Positions 1 through 7,350 of a DNA stretch of 47,900 bases are shown piece after piece. Position numbers and translations under genes: made by a program. How positions within the stretch are numbered: the first letter of the stretch is position 1; every line of letters begins with the position of its first letter. The notes beneath the pieces were generated by a model, which was not told the origin of the DNA, searched no databases, and saw only the letters and a list, made by a program, of their open reading frames with translations. The stretch is taken from positions 1 to 47,900 of the forward strand of contig JACQUC010000107.1 in assembly GCA_016210495.1 (NCBI GenBank), written 5' to 3'. Source of the stretch: Chloroflexota bacterium (GTDB lineage: Bacteria > Chloroflexota > FW602-bin22 > JACPRP01).

Positions 1-1608
1 GAGCAGGGAGTTCTCCACGGCCAGTCCCACCTGACGACCGATGGAATCCAGGAGGCGGAAATTGACCTCCGTGAAGCAGGTGCCTCCCGAGCAGGCCACG
101 TTAATGACGCCCAGGGCTTTAACCTTGGACCTGATGGGCACACAAGCAAAGCAAACCTCACGCCCTATGGCCTCAGCCTTCTCTGGGAGCGCCGGGCACT
201 GGGAGACATCGTTCACCACCAGAGGGTGGCCCAGCCTCAGCACCTTGTGGCAGGCGCACGTAGCCTCCGCCGAGGCGGCCTGGGGACATAGGAACAGGGA
301 GGGGTAGCCCGCTATGCTCGCCAGCTTGAGCCTTTCGCCCTTCTCATCGGCGAGGAAGATGCCGCCGGCATCCTCCCCGGTGACCTCCAGCACCTTCTCC
401 AGGGCCAATCCCAGCACCTCCTCCAGTTCCAGGGACTGCCCCACTGCGGCGGCGACGGAGTTGAGTGCCATAAGCTCCTGGTTGCGGACCACCAGCTCTT
501 TCTGAACTCGGGCCAGGTCTCGAGCCATAGCACCAAAAGCATCGCTGAGACGGCCGATCTCGTCGCGACGCCGAAGGCGGGGCACCGCATCGAAATTCCC
601 CGCCGCCACCCTGGCCGAGGCGTCGGTCAGCACCTTGATGGGCCTCACCATACCTTGCATCACAAGCCAAATCAGAAGGAAGACGCCGGCCACCACCATG
701 CCCCCCACGAGGACGAGTCTGGTCCTGAGCTGGTCAGCGATGGCGAAAGCTTCCTCCTCCGATTGCCGGACCATAACCCCCCAGGAGGCGGCGGTGAGGG
801 GAGCGAAGGCAAACACGTCCTTGCTCCTCTTGGGACGGTCCTCGGGCCCGTGGCACCGGTGGCAGACGCCCACGGTGGCATCCTTCTGAGCAACCAGGGT
901 GGAGAAGCGCTCCGGGTGGTCGCTCTTCTCGAAGGCCTCCGGAGGTCGCCCCCGTTCCGTCCGAGCCAGGACGGTGCCGTGCTGATCGATGAGTTCGGTG
1001 TAGCCCGTCTCTCCCAGGGTTGTGGGCTTGATGAAGCCGGCGATGATGGATTCGCTGACATCTATGGCGGCGGCAAGGGAGCCAATGGGATTCCCTACGG
1101 CATCGAAGATGGGGACGGCCGCAAAGGCAACAGCGTGCCCCATTGCCGGGGCATCGCCCAGGCTGGAGATAGCGGGGCTCCCCACGCGCACGGCGGGGCC
1201 GATTTCCCCGTAAACGGGGAGAGGAGCCCCAACGACACCAGGTTGGTCCGGCTCCACCGAGATGACGAATCCCCTGTCATCTAAGAGGAACATGCCTCGA
1301 GTGGCGATGCCCGTGTCCAATAAGAGGCCCTTCAGATCCTGGCTGCTCTGGCGGAACTCTTGCTCCGAGGGCATCCCGGCGCCGAAATCGGCATGCTTGC
1401 TTAGGAGCAACGACATGTTGGTCAAAGCCACGTCCAGATGGCTGGCCAACATGACAGCCATGGTCTTGCGCTCTTCCAGGGTGCGCTGGGTGCTGTCACT
1501 AATGGCCTGGATGCCGAGCCAACTGAATAGGCCCAGACCCGGGGCCAAGCCCAGGAAGACTAGCAGCCCGATCCTTTGCTGCAGCGTCAAGTTGGACAAA
1601 AACCTCAT
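1..1608 (-). CDS. Cache-HAMP-GAF membrane sensor (partial, probably histidine kinase)
   Basis: Reading the reverse strand from ATG at 1608 gives 536 uninterrupted codons that run off the window edge. Order: transmembrane helix (about residues 12-35), extracytoplasmic Cache-like domain, a second helix (about 298-320), HAMP, short coiled coil, and a Cys-rich GAF domain. Its N-terminus is clearly paralogous to the kinase at 28928-30943 (both have a STQRTL(E/D)ER motif after the first helix). Residues 249-253 are CHRCH, a c-type haem attachment motif, inside the exported sensor domain just before the second helix. The cytoplasmic output domain lies beyond the edge; a HisKA/HATPase kinase is likely from the paralogue, but a cyclase or other output cannot be excluded. 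Confidence 0.85.
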   Translation of the reverse strand, partial: MRFLSNLTLQQRIGLLVFLGLAPGLGLFSWLGIQAISDSTQRTLEERKTMAVMLASHLDVALTNMSLLLSKHADFGAGMPSEQEFRQSSQDLKGLLLDTGIATRGMFLLDDRGFVISVEPDQPGVVGAPLPVYGEIGPAVRVGSPAISSLGDAPAMGHAVAFAAVPIFDAVGNPIGSLAAAIDVSESIIAGFIKPTTLGETGYTELIDQHGTVLARTERGRPPEAFEKSDHPERFSTLVAQKDATVGVCHRCHGPEDRPKRSKDVFAFAPLTAASWGVMVRQSEEEAFAIADQLRTRLVLVGGMVVAGVFLLIWLVMQGMVRPIKVLTDASARVAAGNFDAVPRLRRRDEIGRLSDAFGAMARDLARVQKELVVRNQELMALNSVAAAVGQSLELEEVLGLALEKVLEVTGEDAGGIFLADEKGERLKLASIAGYPSLFLCPQAASAEATCACHKVLRLGHPLVVNDVSQCPALPEKAEAIGREVCFACVPIRSKVKALGVINVACSGGTCFTEVNFRLLDSIGRQVGLAVENSLL

Positions 1609-1664
1609 ACGGCCTCACCAGCGAGGTCCTGACCCATAATGCTGATGCCCCTATGAAGCAGCGA

Positions 1665-1775
1665 TTACTTTGAGGCTACGCCGGACCGGGGGGCAAGGTC
1701 AATGGTGAGGCGCTTCCCTTTGGTGTCCACGCGTACCTCCACTGGCTTGGGCATCTGCAACGCAGTATAACGCAT
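1665..1775 (-). other. possible 36-residue ORF or gene remnant
   Basis: A short reverse-strand frame starts with ATG at 1775 and ends with TAA at 1665. It encodes a charged peptide containing MPKPVEVRVDTKGKRLTIDL. The frame stays open upstream to about 1829 without a better start, and no clear ribosome binding site precedes the ATG. It sits between the sensor gene and the parA promoter. It could be the tail of a decayed gene; I do not recognise the family with confidence. Confidence 0.25.
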
Positions 1776-1815
1776 TTGCAGTGTTCCGTCTACGTCCCAA
1801 TTCGACCCGGCTTGC

Positions 1816-1844
1816 TTGACACCGCTGCGCTACCATACTATAAT
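1816..1844 (+). promoter_or_regulatory. sigma-70 promoter of parA
   Basis: TTGACA at 1816-1821 and TATAAT at 1839-1844 are separated by exactly 17 bp. Both hexamers match the consensus perfectly. The predicted transcription start is about 50 bp before the parA GTG start. Confidence 0.85.
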
Positions 1845-1897
1845 GCTAGTCGATCATAACCTAATAACATGATACGTATGAGGTCTGGAGGCTTAGG

Positions 1898-2668
1898 GTG
1901 GGCAGAGTTATCGCGGTAGCGAACCAGAAAGGGGGCTCGGGCAAAACGACCACTACTCGCTCCCTCGGCTCGGCCTTGGCTCAGCGCGGGAAGCGTGTAC
2001 TGATGGTTGACGCTGATCCGCAGGGCAGTCTCACGGAGGGCTGTGGCTTGCCCCTCCACCTACTCGAGAAGACCACCTATCACGTGCTCATCGGCGCTGC
2101 CCGGCTTTCTGAAATTATCGTCAGCATAGAGCCCAACTTGGACCTGGCCCCCGCCAACATTCACCTGTGTGCAGCGGAACTCCAGTTGGTGAATATGAAC
2201 CGCCGCGAGGATAAGCTTCGGAATGCCCTCAAGGTAGTCAAAGACCATTACCACTACGCCCTTCTCGATTGTCCCCCTTCGTTTGGGCTGCTTACGGTCA
2301 ACGCCCTCTCGGCCGCCGATAGTGTCCTGATCCCAATGACGTGCGACTATTACACGATGTTGGGGGTCAGGCTGATGCTGGAGTCTATCAAAGACATCCA
2401 GGCCGAAGTCAACCCGCAGTTAAAGGTGGAAGGCATCTTACCCACTCGCTACGATTCGCGTACCCTGCACGCGAAGGAGATCCTGGAGCAAACCAGGACG
2501 GCACTGGGTCGAGAGTACAGGGTGTACAACGTCGTGGTACGCGAAAGCGTACGTCTCAAAGAGTCGCCCATTAGCGGTAGATCCATTCTGGACTACGCAC
2601 CAAATAGCGATGGATCTAAGTCTTATCGCCAGTTGGCAAAGGAGATCGACAATGGCCAAGCGAATTAG
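1898..2668 (+). CDS. parA: ParA-family partition ATPase
   Basis: Cytoplasmic deviant-Walker ATPase of the ParA/Soj family, which binds DNA non-specifically when ATP-bound and moves its partner-DNA complex. The deviant Walker A motif KGGSGKTTTT lies at residues 11-20, and the Walker B-like strand LLDCPPSFG follows. At 256 aa and lacking an N-terminal HTH, it fits the short type Ib or chromosomal Soj class. The start is GTG at 1898, preceded by GGAGG. The next gene overlaps its end by 17 bp and encodes a small DNA-binding protein, as in parF-parG type operons. The consensus promoter suggests strong expression, possibly autorepressed by the partner (inference). Confidence 0.92.
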   Translation: MGRVIAVANQKGGSGKTTTTRSLGSALAQRGKRVLMVDADPQGSLTEGCGLPLHLLEKTTYHVLIGAARLSEIIVSIEPNLDLAPANIHLCAAELQLVNMNRREDKLRNALKVVKDHYHYALLDCPPSFGLLTVNALSAADSVLIPMTCDYYTMLGVRLMLESIKDIQAEVNPQLKVEGILPTRYDSRTLHAKEILEQTRTALGREYRVYNVVVRESVRLKESPISGRSILDYAPNSDGSKSYRQLAKEIDNGQAN

Positions 2669-2999
2669 GGTGCCTGAAGGAAAGGCACTATTTTTTAAGC
2701 CCCCCGAAACGATGGTTCGCGATGCGCTCGTGCGTCCGCCTATCCTCGAAGACATTGAGAGAACAGAGGAAGCGGAGAAGGAGCCAACACGCCAGTCCGC
2801 GGTGTTTCTTGAGGAGCGTCATATCGACTGGCTAGAGGACCGTTGCCGGGAGGCTCGCAGACGGGGTGGCCGAGCAGTTCGCAAAGCTGCCATCATTAGA
2901 GCCCTCCTGGATGTAGCTATGGAATCGCACATCGATCTCACGAGCCTGCGCCGCGAGGAAGACCTCCTCGATCGTATCAAGACAGGCCTACGCCAGTAG
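2652..2999 (+). CDS. small ribbon-helix-helix partner of ParA
   Basis: 115-residue basic protein starting at ATG 2652 inside the parA 3' end. An unstructured N-terminal half of about 50 residues is followed by a strand-helix-helix pattern (SAVFLEERHIDWLEDRC, then RAVRKAAIIRALLDVAM) typical of CopG/ParG-like ribbon-helix-helix DNA binders. Gene overlap with parA implies translational coupling. The likely role is centromere binding and autoregulation, as in type Ib partition systems. The N-terminal tail may stimulate the ATPase, as known for ParG; here that is inference. Confidence 0.75.
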   Translation: MAKRIRVPEGKALFFKPPETMVRDALVRPPILEDIERTEEAEKEPTRQSAVFLEERHIDWLEDRCREARRRGGRAVRKAAIIRALLDVAMESHIDLTSLRREEDLLDRIKTGLRQ

Positions 3000-3055
3000 C
3001 CAACTTGGTTACAGGCACCGCCGCGGCCAACTCTGCTCTCCCTCGCCCATATCCG

Positions 3056-3099
3056 GGAAGGCCATTTTAGGCTGATACACCAGCCTAAAATGGCCTTCC
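3056..3099 (+). terminator. perfect 19-bp inverted repeat after the par operon
   Basis: Arms 3056-3074 and 3081-3099 are perfectly complementary with a 6-base loop (ATACAC). It lies 57 bp after the partition gene stop. There is no strong T-tract after it, so it may be a bidirectional or factor-assisted terminator, or a binding site for the partition protein. Confidence 0.6.
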
Positions 3100-3426
3100 G
3101 TTCTGCCAGCTTATGCCTGTCATGCCATGTTGGTCTGACTGGATATAAGGTGACATAGACTCATAGCATGGCACAATGCCAGCCGTATCGACGAAAGGGA
3201 GTGCATCCGCATAGGCATATACACCAATATCCGTACATAACACGTACCCCATAGCAATGTACAAACATATATATACGTCCGTCGATCACTATGGCACCAC
3301 ATACATACAGCACCGTAGAGCATGGTTAACACAAGACCACATCCACACACACGTCGCAAAGCAACGCCGTACTGACATATAAGCTTACAACACCACAACA
3401 GTGTATAAACCCAATGCGTACCTGAT

Positions 3427-3470
3427 GTGCCTGTCGGATGGTACGAGTCCTACCATCCTCCGACAGGCAC
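3427..3470. repeat. interrupted inverted repeat
   Basis: Outer arms GTGCCTGTCGGA (3427-3438) and TCCGACAGGCAC (3459-3470) are perfectly complementary. Inner TGGTA/TACCA pairs extend the stem with a 3-nt bulge and a 7-nt loop. It could be a protein-binding site or a hairpin in a transcript. Confidence 0.6.
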
Positions 3471-4130
3471 CATACGACACCGTACAGGCATCGCTCTGTG
3501 GTGCTGTCATCTTATCGGTGTAACAGTACATACGACTAACATGATGTCATTCTGCCATGCTCAACCCTGGGTTTCCGTTGAGCCAGTCGATCTGGCCACG
3601 TTCCTAGCCCAATCTAGCCGGCCGGCCAACGACGCCGGACGAGTCACCAAGCCTGCACCTCTCCGCTTACTCCGCAGAAACCTGCGCCCAAGCTGGCGTA
3701 CACGAGCCTGTACGACCAGGTTGCGTGTTGACAGCACCCCGGACCGTCCTTCCTGTAGCACTAGGGGTTGGTCGCCCTCCTTGGGCAGGCAGCGATGCGC
3801 AAAGCGGGCCAGCTCTGGTCCAACAACGGGCTAGCAGACTGTGCGGACCCCTTTCCACTTGTCCTTAGTGGGCAACGCGCCTTTGCGAGCTACCTACCGA
3901 AATAGAGACCCCGAGATGGCCTCCCGTCCAGAAGGCACCTCGCCGAAGGCGTGTCAAATGCAGAACCCTAAGAGGGGATGCCCTATCACACATACCGGGA
4001 AGGCGTGTGCCTGCAGCCGGTGAGGCAAGGCACTCCAAGAGGGCAATGAGATGTGCTCCAGAAGTATCGCGGCTGGAGCCCGTCGCCGCAAAGTGCGATG
4101 GCCATTGGCATGGTCGAGAGAGGAGCGACC

Positions 4131-4146
4131 CTAGCTAGCTAGCTAG
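4131..4146. repeat. CTAG tetranucleotide x4
   Basis: Four tandem CTAG units form a 16-bp self-complementary run. CTAG is usually rare in bacterial DNA, so four in tandem stand out. Function unknown. Confidence 0.6.
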
Positions 4147-4557
4147 TGTTGCACAGTGGTCCCATTAGGAATGGCGATCCGGCATCATGTCATCTATGCG
4201 CAGTCCGCCAAGTAGGCATGTCTATGGGCCGCTGGTCGGAGAGCCCAAAAGGATGCATCGAACGTTGCCCCTGATATTGAAGTCAGCCATCCAGTCAAGC
4301 GGCATGCCAGATTGTCGCTCCTGCCTATGCATGGGATCGAGCCGGGTAAGAGCTGCTTGTGCGATCTAGTTTGCGAGGATGGGAGGCACGGCCATGACTT
4401 CGAGGAGACGACACAGCGGGTCGAGATCTGGACCGTTTCCCAGGAGGGGGTTGGGTGAGGTGACTTAGAGTGCGGGCGCATAGGAGTCCTTGCAGCGGGA
4501 AGTACGTGGCATTTCAGGGGATTGGCCGACCAATATCGGGCAGCTGCGGGCTTGGCG

Positions 4558-4584
4558 CTTGTCATAACAGGAACTTGTCATAAC
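4558..4584. repeat. two direct copies of CTTGTCATAAC
   Basis: Identical 11-mers at 4558-4568 and 4574-4584, offset by 16 bp. They lie 20 bp before a palindrome and may be paired operator half sites. Confidence 0.5.
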
Positions 4585-4604
4585 CCAATGGCAGTATTGG
4601 AGTA

Positions 4605-4619
4605 TATAGCGCCGCTATA
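4605..4619. promoter_or_regulatory. palindrome TATAGCGCCGCTATA
   Basis: Seven-base perfect arms around one central base. The related word GCGCTAT recurs twice at 5090-5110 in front of the MerR-type gene, so both may be sites for one regulator (inference). Confidence 0.4.
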
Positions 4620-5081
4620 GCGTGATTTGGCGTTGTTTACATAAGACGTCAGGGAATTCTGCTGCCTCTGGTCCGGCATGTGACAACCGCTTGGGTTGTG
4701 AGGAAGGCAGAGCTGTAGTACCAAGTGGCTGTGTTCTATGACTGTGGAGAGGTTAGATTGGAGAGGTCCGGGGGAGGTGATGATGAGTGCATGCGTCTGG
4801 CGCGTATTATCGACGGTGAGATCTGCCAGGATCGTGGCCGCGGAGGGCCGGCAGCACGCCGCTTCATAGCATGGGTCCGGCGGTGTGCGACCTGGCGTCC
4901 TTCCACTGAAGGGAGGGCGGGGCGCAGGCGATTGTTGGCCAGGAGCTTCCTAAGCGCAATTCAGTGTCTTGTCTGCGCGCAGATTGCGCCCAGCCGGGAG
5001 AACCAGGCCGACAATGGTGGCCAATCACCTGAGTGCAATGGCTGCGGGGGCCGCATGGGGGGAGGAGGCATTGATTTTACG

Positions 5082-5110
5082 TTGACATGGCGCTATAATA
5101 GAAGCGCTAT
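5082..5110 (+). promoter_or_regulatory. promoter-like segment with repeated GCGCTAT
   Basis: TTGACA lies at 5082-5087. GCGCTAT occurs at 5090-5096 and 5104-5110. The TATAAT at 5094-5099 is too close to the -35; a weaker -10 (CGCTAT, 5105-5110) has a 17-bp spacer. The likely target is the HTH gene starting at 5348, with a long leader. Confidence 0.35.
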
Positions 5111-5347
5111 GGTGGGAGGTGGCGAGTGTGTGGGCGCTGGTGGCGGTGCGTGGCGGTGGCGCTGTTGAGTGGGGGCTGGTTGGCGGGGGGTGGCGGTGTA
5201 GTGATGCGGGGTGGCGGGGTATGGTGGCTCGGGTGTGCCGTTGGGATGGCTCTTTTGTGGTGTGGGCGTGGGTGAATGTGGGACTTGACGCGGTTGTGGC
5301 GGTATTGGGGGTGATGGGATGGGTGATGTTGATGGAGGTGATTGGGT

Positions 5348-5875
5348 ATGGGCGAGGAGTTGCTGAAGCCTGGGGAGACGTGCGTGCGGTTGGGGATCGC
5401 GTCTAGCACGTTGCGTTTGTATTCCTCGAAGTTCGCTGAGGTGTTGTCGGAATCTGCGCGGAGCCCTGGCACGGCTGGGGGTCGCCTAGGACACCGGGTG
5501 TACACGGCGCGGGACATCTTGGTGTTGAGTAAGGGGAAGGAGTTGTTGGCTCAAGGACTTACGTATGAGCAGGTGCTTGGTGAGCTGAGACTGGCAGTGC
5601 CTGGATTGAAGCCGAGGGGTAGGGCCGTAGCTGCGGATGAGAGTGTTGCAGGGGATGGGGCGCGGGCGGCGGTGGAGGTCGTTGCCGGCGAGGCACTGGT
5701 CGCGACGTTGAGGGCTGCCGTTGCAAGTGCTGACAGGGCGGTGGATGCTTATCGAGTGGTTGTGGAGTCACAGGGTAGAGAGGTTGCGGAGTTGAGGGAG
5801 CGGGTGGCGCGGCTGGAGCTAGTCGTTGAGGAGCAGAGAGAGAGGGGTTGGTGGGGTCGGGTGTTTGGTGGATAG
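5348..5875 (+). CDS. MerR-type HTH protein with C-terminal coiled coil
   Basis: 175 residues from ATG 5348, preceded by GGAGGTGA (5334-5341). Residues 6-80 form a MerR-like winged HTH (VRLGIASSTLRLYSSKF, then GHRVYTARDILVLSKGKELL). A low-complexity linker and an amphipathic heptad region (about 115-165, REVAELRERVARLELVVEEQ) follow, ending in a WW/GRVFGG tail. This architecture resembles RacA-like or plasmid/phage MerR proteins that bind DNA and multimerise, rather than metal-sensing MerR with its cysteines. Proximity to parA suggests a role in DNA segregation or replication control (inference). Codon use is strikingly G- and T-rich, unlike the following genes. Confidence 0.7.
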   Translation: MGEELLKPGETCVRLGIASSTLRLYSSKFAEVLSESARSPGTAGGRLGHRVYTARDILVLSKGKELLAQGLTYEQVLGELRLAVPGLKPRGRAVAADESVAGDGARAAVEVVAGEALVATLRAAVASADRAVDAYRVVVESQGREVAELRERVARLELVVEEQRERGWWGRVFGG

Positions 5876-6346
5876 ATGTGGGCTCGCACTGGGTCGTGTG
5901 GATCCGTGGTTCCGGTTGGGAGGGGTGAGGGTAGGGGTTCCGCTTCGGGGTGGACCGCGTTGGGGTGGGAGGGGCAGTGGGTGGTTTGGTGCGGTGTGTG
6001 GCGAGGTGCCTCGTGATATTGGGGAAGTGGGCTGTGCGATGGGCCTGGGACTGATGGGGCTGTGACGCAGGCGGTCGCAGTGCATCAGTACGAATGCTGT
6101 GCCTTACAATACTATGTGATCACTGATGTCGGTACGGTTGCATGTTGTGATGGTCTGGTGTTCTGATGTAAGGTTATGCGGCTATGGTGGAGTGTGTATG
6201 TCCTATACCATCAATATGGTGGTATGGGCATGGCATGCTATGGTGCTGTCGGGTTGTTATATACGGCTGTAGACCTACCGATGTATCAGGCGGAGTTGCG
6301 AACCTGGCATGGGTGGGATGCGGGTAGCGGCGGGAGTGGGTACCAG
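5876..6346. other. G/T-rich non-coding segment
   Basis: About 470 bp with no credible gene. The first part is extremely G-rich on the plus strand. The second part (6070-6340) contains CATGCTATGG, ATGGTGGTATGG and similar words that look like a base-composition mirror of 3120-3540. No terminator for the HTH gene is obvious. Confidence 0.4.
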
Positions 6347-6949
6347 TTATGGATTCGCTCCGCAAAGGCGTTCGATGATGGGCCTCGCTAGCTGCGACGC
6401 TTTGGCCCGGTGGCTGATGCTGTTCTTTAGGTTGAGTGGGAGCTGAGCCATCGTCCTGCGAAACTGGGGGAGGTAGAAGATCGGATCGTACCCGAAGCCG
6501 TGCATGCCCGCCGGGGCGAGGGAGATCAGTCCTTCACAGGTTTCCTCGACCACCTCGGTTTCTCCGTTTGGGCTGGCGATGGCGATTGCGCAGCGGAAGC
6601 GTGCGGTACGCTTGCGACGTGGAACGCCTTTGAGGTTTGCCAGTAAGTGGCGGTTGCGATCGGCGTCGCTGGCATAGGGCCCGAGGTACCTCGCCGAGTG
6701 CGTGCCAGGCTCGCCGTGCAAGGCGTCTACCTCTAGTCCGGAGTCGTCTGCCAGCGTCCAGAGGCCACTGGCGGCGGCGTAGGACTTCGCCTTGAGGACG
6801 GCATTGTCGGCGAAAGTGCTACCCGTTTCCTCCACTCTGAGGGCCAGGCCGAGGGACGCGGGAGATAGAATCTCCACGTCGAGGCTGGCCAGCAACGTGG
6901 CGAATTCCCGGAGCTTCCCCGTGTTGTTGGTTGCGACAAGGAGTTTCAA
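6347..6949 (-). CDS. rdgB: dITP/XTP pyrophosphatase (RdgB/HAM1)
   Basis: Cytoplasmic house-cleaning enzyme that hydrolyses dITP, XTP and ITP to monophosphates. The 200-residue length is typical. Motifs: LLVATNNTGKLREF at the N-terminus, the metal-binding TLADDSGLEVDAL stretch, SARYLG, GFGYDPIFYLP, and the C-terminal NSISHRAKA. The family's N-terminal strand starts exactly at TTG 6949, so that TTG is taken as the start although no ribosome binding site sits directly in front of it. A strong AGGAGG lies 30 nt upstream and serves a two-codon reading frame (see the leader entry). Confidence 0.93.
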   Translation of the reverse strand: MKLLVATNNTGKLREFATLLASLDVEILSPASLGLALRVEETGSTFADNAVLKAKSYAAASGLWTLADDSGLEVDALHGEPGTHSARYLGPYASDADRNRHLLANLKGVPRRKRTARFRCAIAIASPNGETEVVEETCEGLISLAPAGMHGFGYDPIFYLPQFRRTMAQLPLNLKNSISHRAKASQLARPIIERLCGANP

Positions 6950-6968
6950 GGGCTTGTCCGTTCTGCTT

Positions 6969-6988
6969 TCACGACATTTGTTCCTCCT
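6969..6988 (-). promoter_or_regulatory. strong RBS with minimal leader ORF before rdgB
   Basis: On the reverse strand AGGAGG (6988-6983), a 5-nt spacer, then ATG TCG TGA (6977-6969). The two-codon frame ends 19 nt before the rdgB TTG. It may recruit ribosomes that reinitiate at the TTG, or it may be fortuitous. Confidence 0.4.
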
Positions 6989-7065
6989 ACCTGCAGCGTG
7001 CGACTGCGATTGGCGTGATGCCTCGCGAGCCGGCCGTCGCCTGAGCGGGGCGAGCGCATGACGTT

Positions 7066-7095
7066 ATGATAGCGACAGGGGATCGGGTCAGTCAA
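7066..7095 (-). promoter_or_regulatory. candidate rdgB promoter
   Basis: On the reverse strand TTGACT (7095-7090) and TATCAT (7071-7066) are 18 bp apart. This would give a leader of about 110 nt including the minimal ORF. Confidence 0.45.
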
Positions 7096-7150
7096 GTCGG
7101 TCGGGAGCCACCCTGTATCTGCTCGGATCGGCGATAAGCCCGTGTTTTGC

Positions 7151-7179
7151 TTTTGTTTTGCGCGGCCTGATGGTATAAT
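7151..7179 (+). promoter_or_regulatory. extended -10 promoter of the glycosyltransferase block
   Basis: TGGTATAAT (7171-7179) is a consensus extended -10. A weak -35 (TTTTGT, 7151-7156) lies 17 bp upstream. It precedes the three large membrane genes, which are all on this strand with tiny gaps. Confidence 0.6.
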
Positions 7180-7350
7180 CGGGGCCGCAGGAGAGGAAGG
7201 ACGGGTTGTTTGCTGGTGCGGTCAGGGATTGAGGACGGTCGACGAGGCTTGGGTGATCGGCTGCGGTGGCTGTGGCGGAATTCGCCTGCGGCAGCCGGTG
7301 GCACGGGCACCGGCCTATTCGTGGCCCGGGTGTGGCTCGAGAGAGGGCAA

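Larger units (their letters stand above)
3100..5347. other. long region without a recognisable gene
   Basis: About 2.2 kb in which I recognise no protein, tRNA or known structured RNA. Frames of up to about 147 codons exist on both strands, but their translations are rich in Arg, Ser, Pro and Thr and look like chance frames. The first 450 bp are A/C-rich on the plus strand with many GTAC and CATATA words. The middle (3560-4550) is mixed and could fold extensively. From about 5040 the plus strand becomes very G-rich. Small symmetric elements are listed separately. A replication or partition locus, or a large non-coding RNA, are the main possibilities. Confidence 0.5.

Noticed and set aside
3427..3834. 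135-codon plus-strand frame in the gene-poor block
   Set aside because: Arg/Ser/Thr-rich translation, no domain, crosses an inverted repeat, no convincing ribosome binding site.
3960..4150. Possible RNase P RNA, tmRNA or group II intron domain V
   Set aside because: Short look-alike words (CAGAACCC, GAGCCCGTCGC) but the conserved cores of none of these RNAs are complete.
4194..4565. 123-codon reverse-strand frame
   Set aside because: No recognisable domain, biased composition, no ribosome binding site.
4725..5168. 147-codon plus-strand frame
   Set aside because: Composition follows the G-rich strand bias; no motif and no clear start signal.
5119..5406. 95-codon frame with hydrophobic Val/Trp/Gly content before the MerR-type gene
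   Set aside because: Looks like a membrane protein only because the DNA is G/T-rich; it overlaps the true HTH start in another frame.
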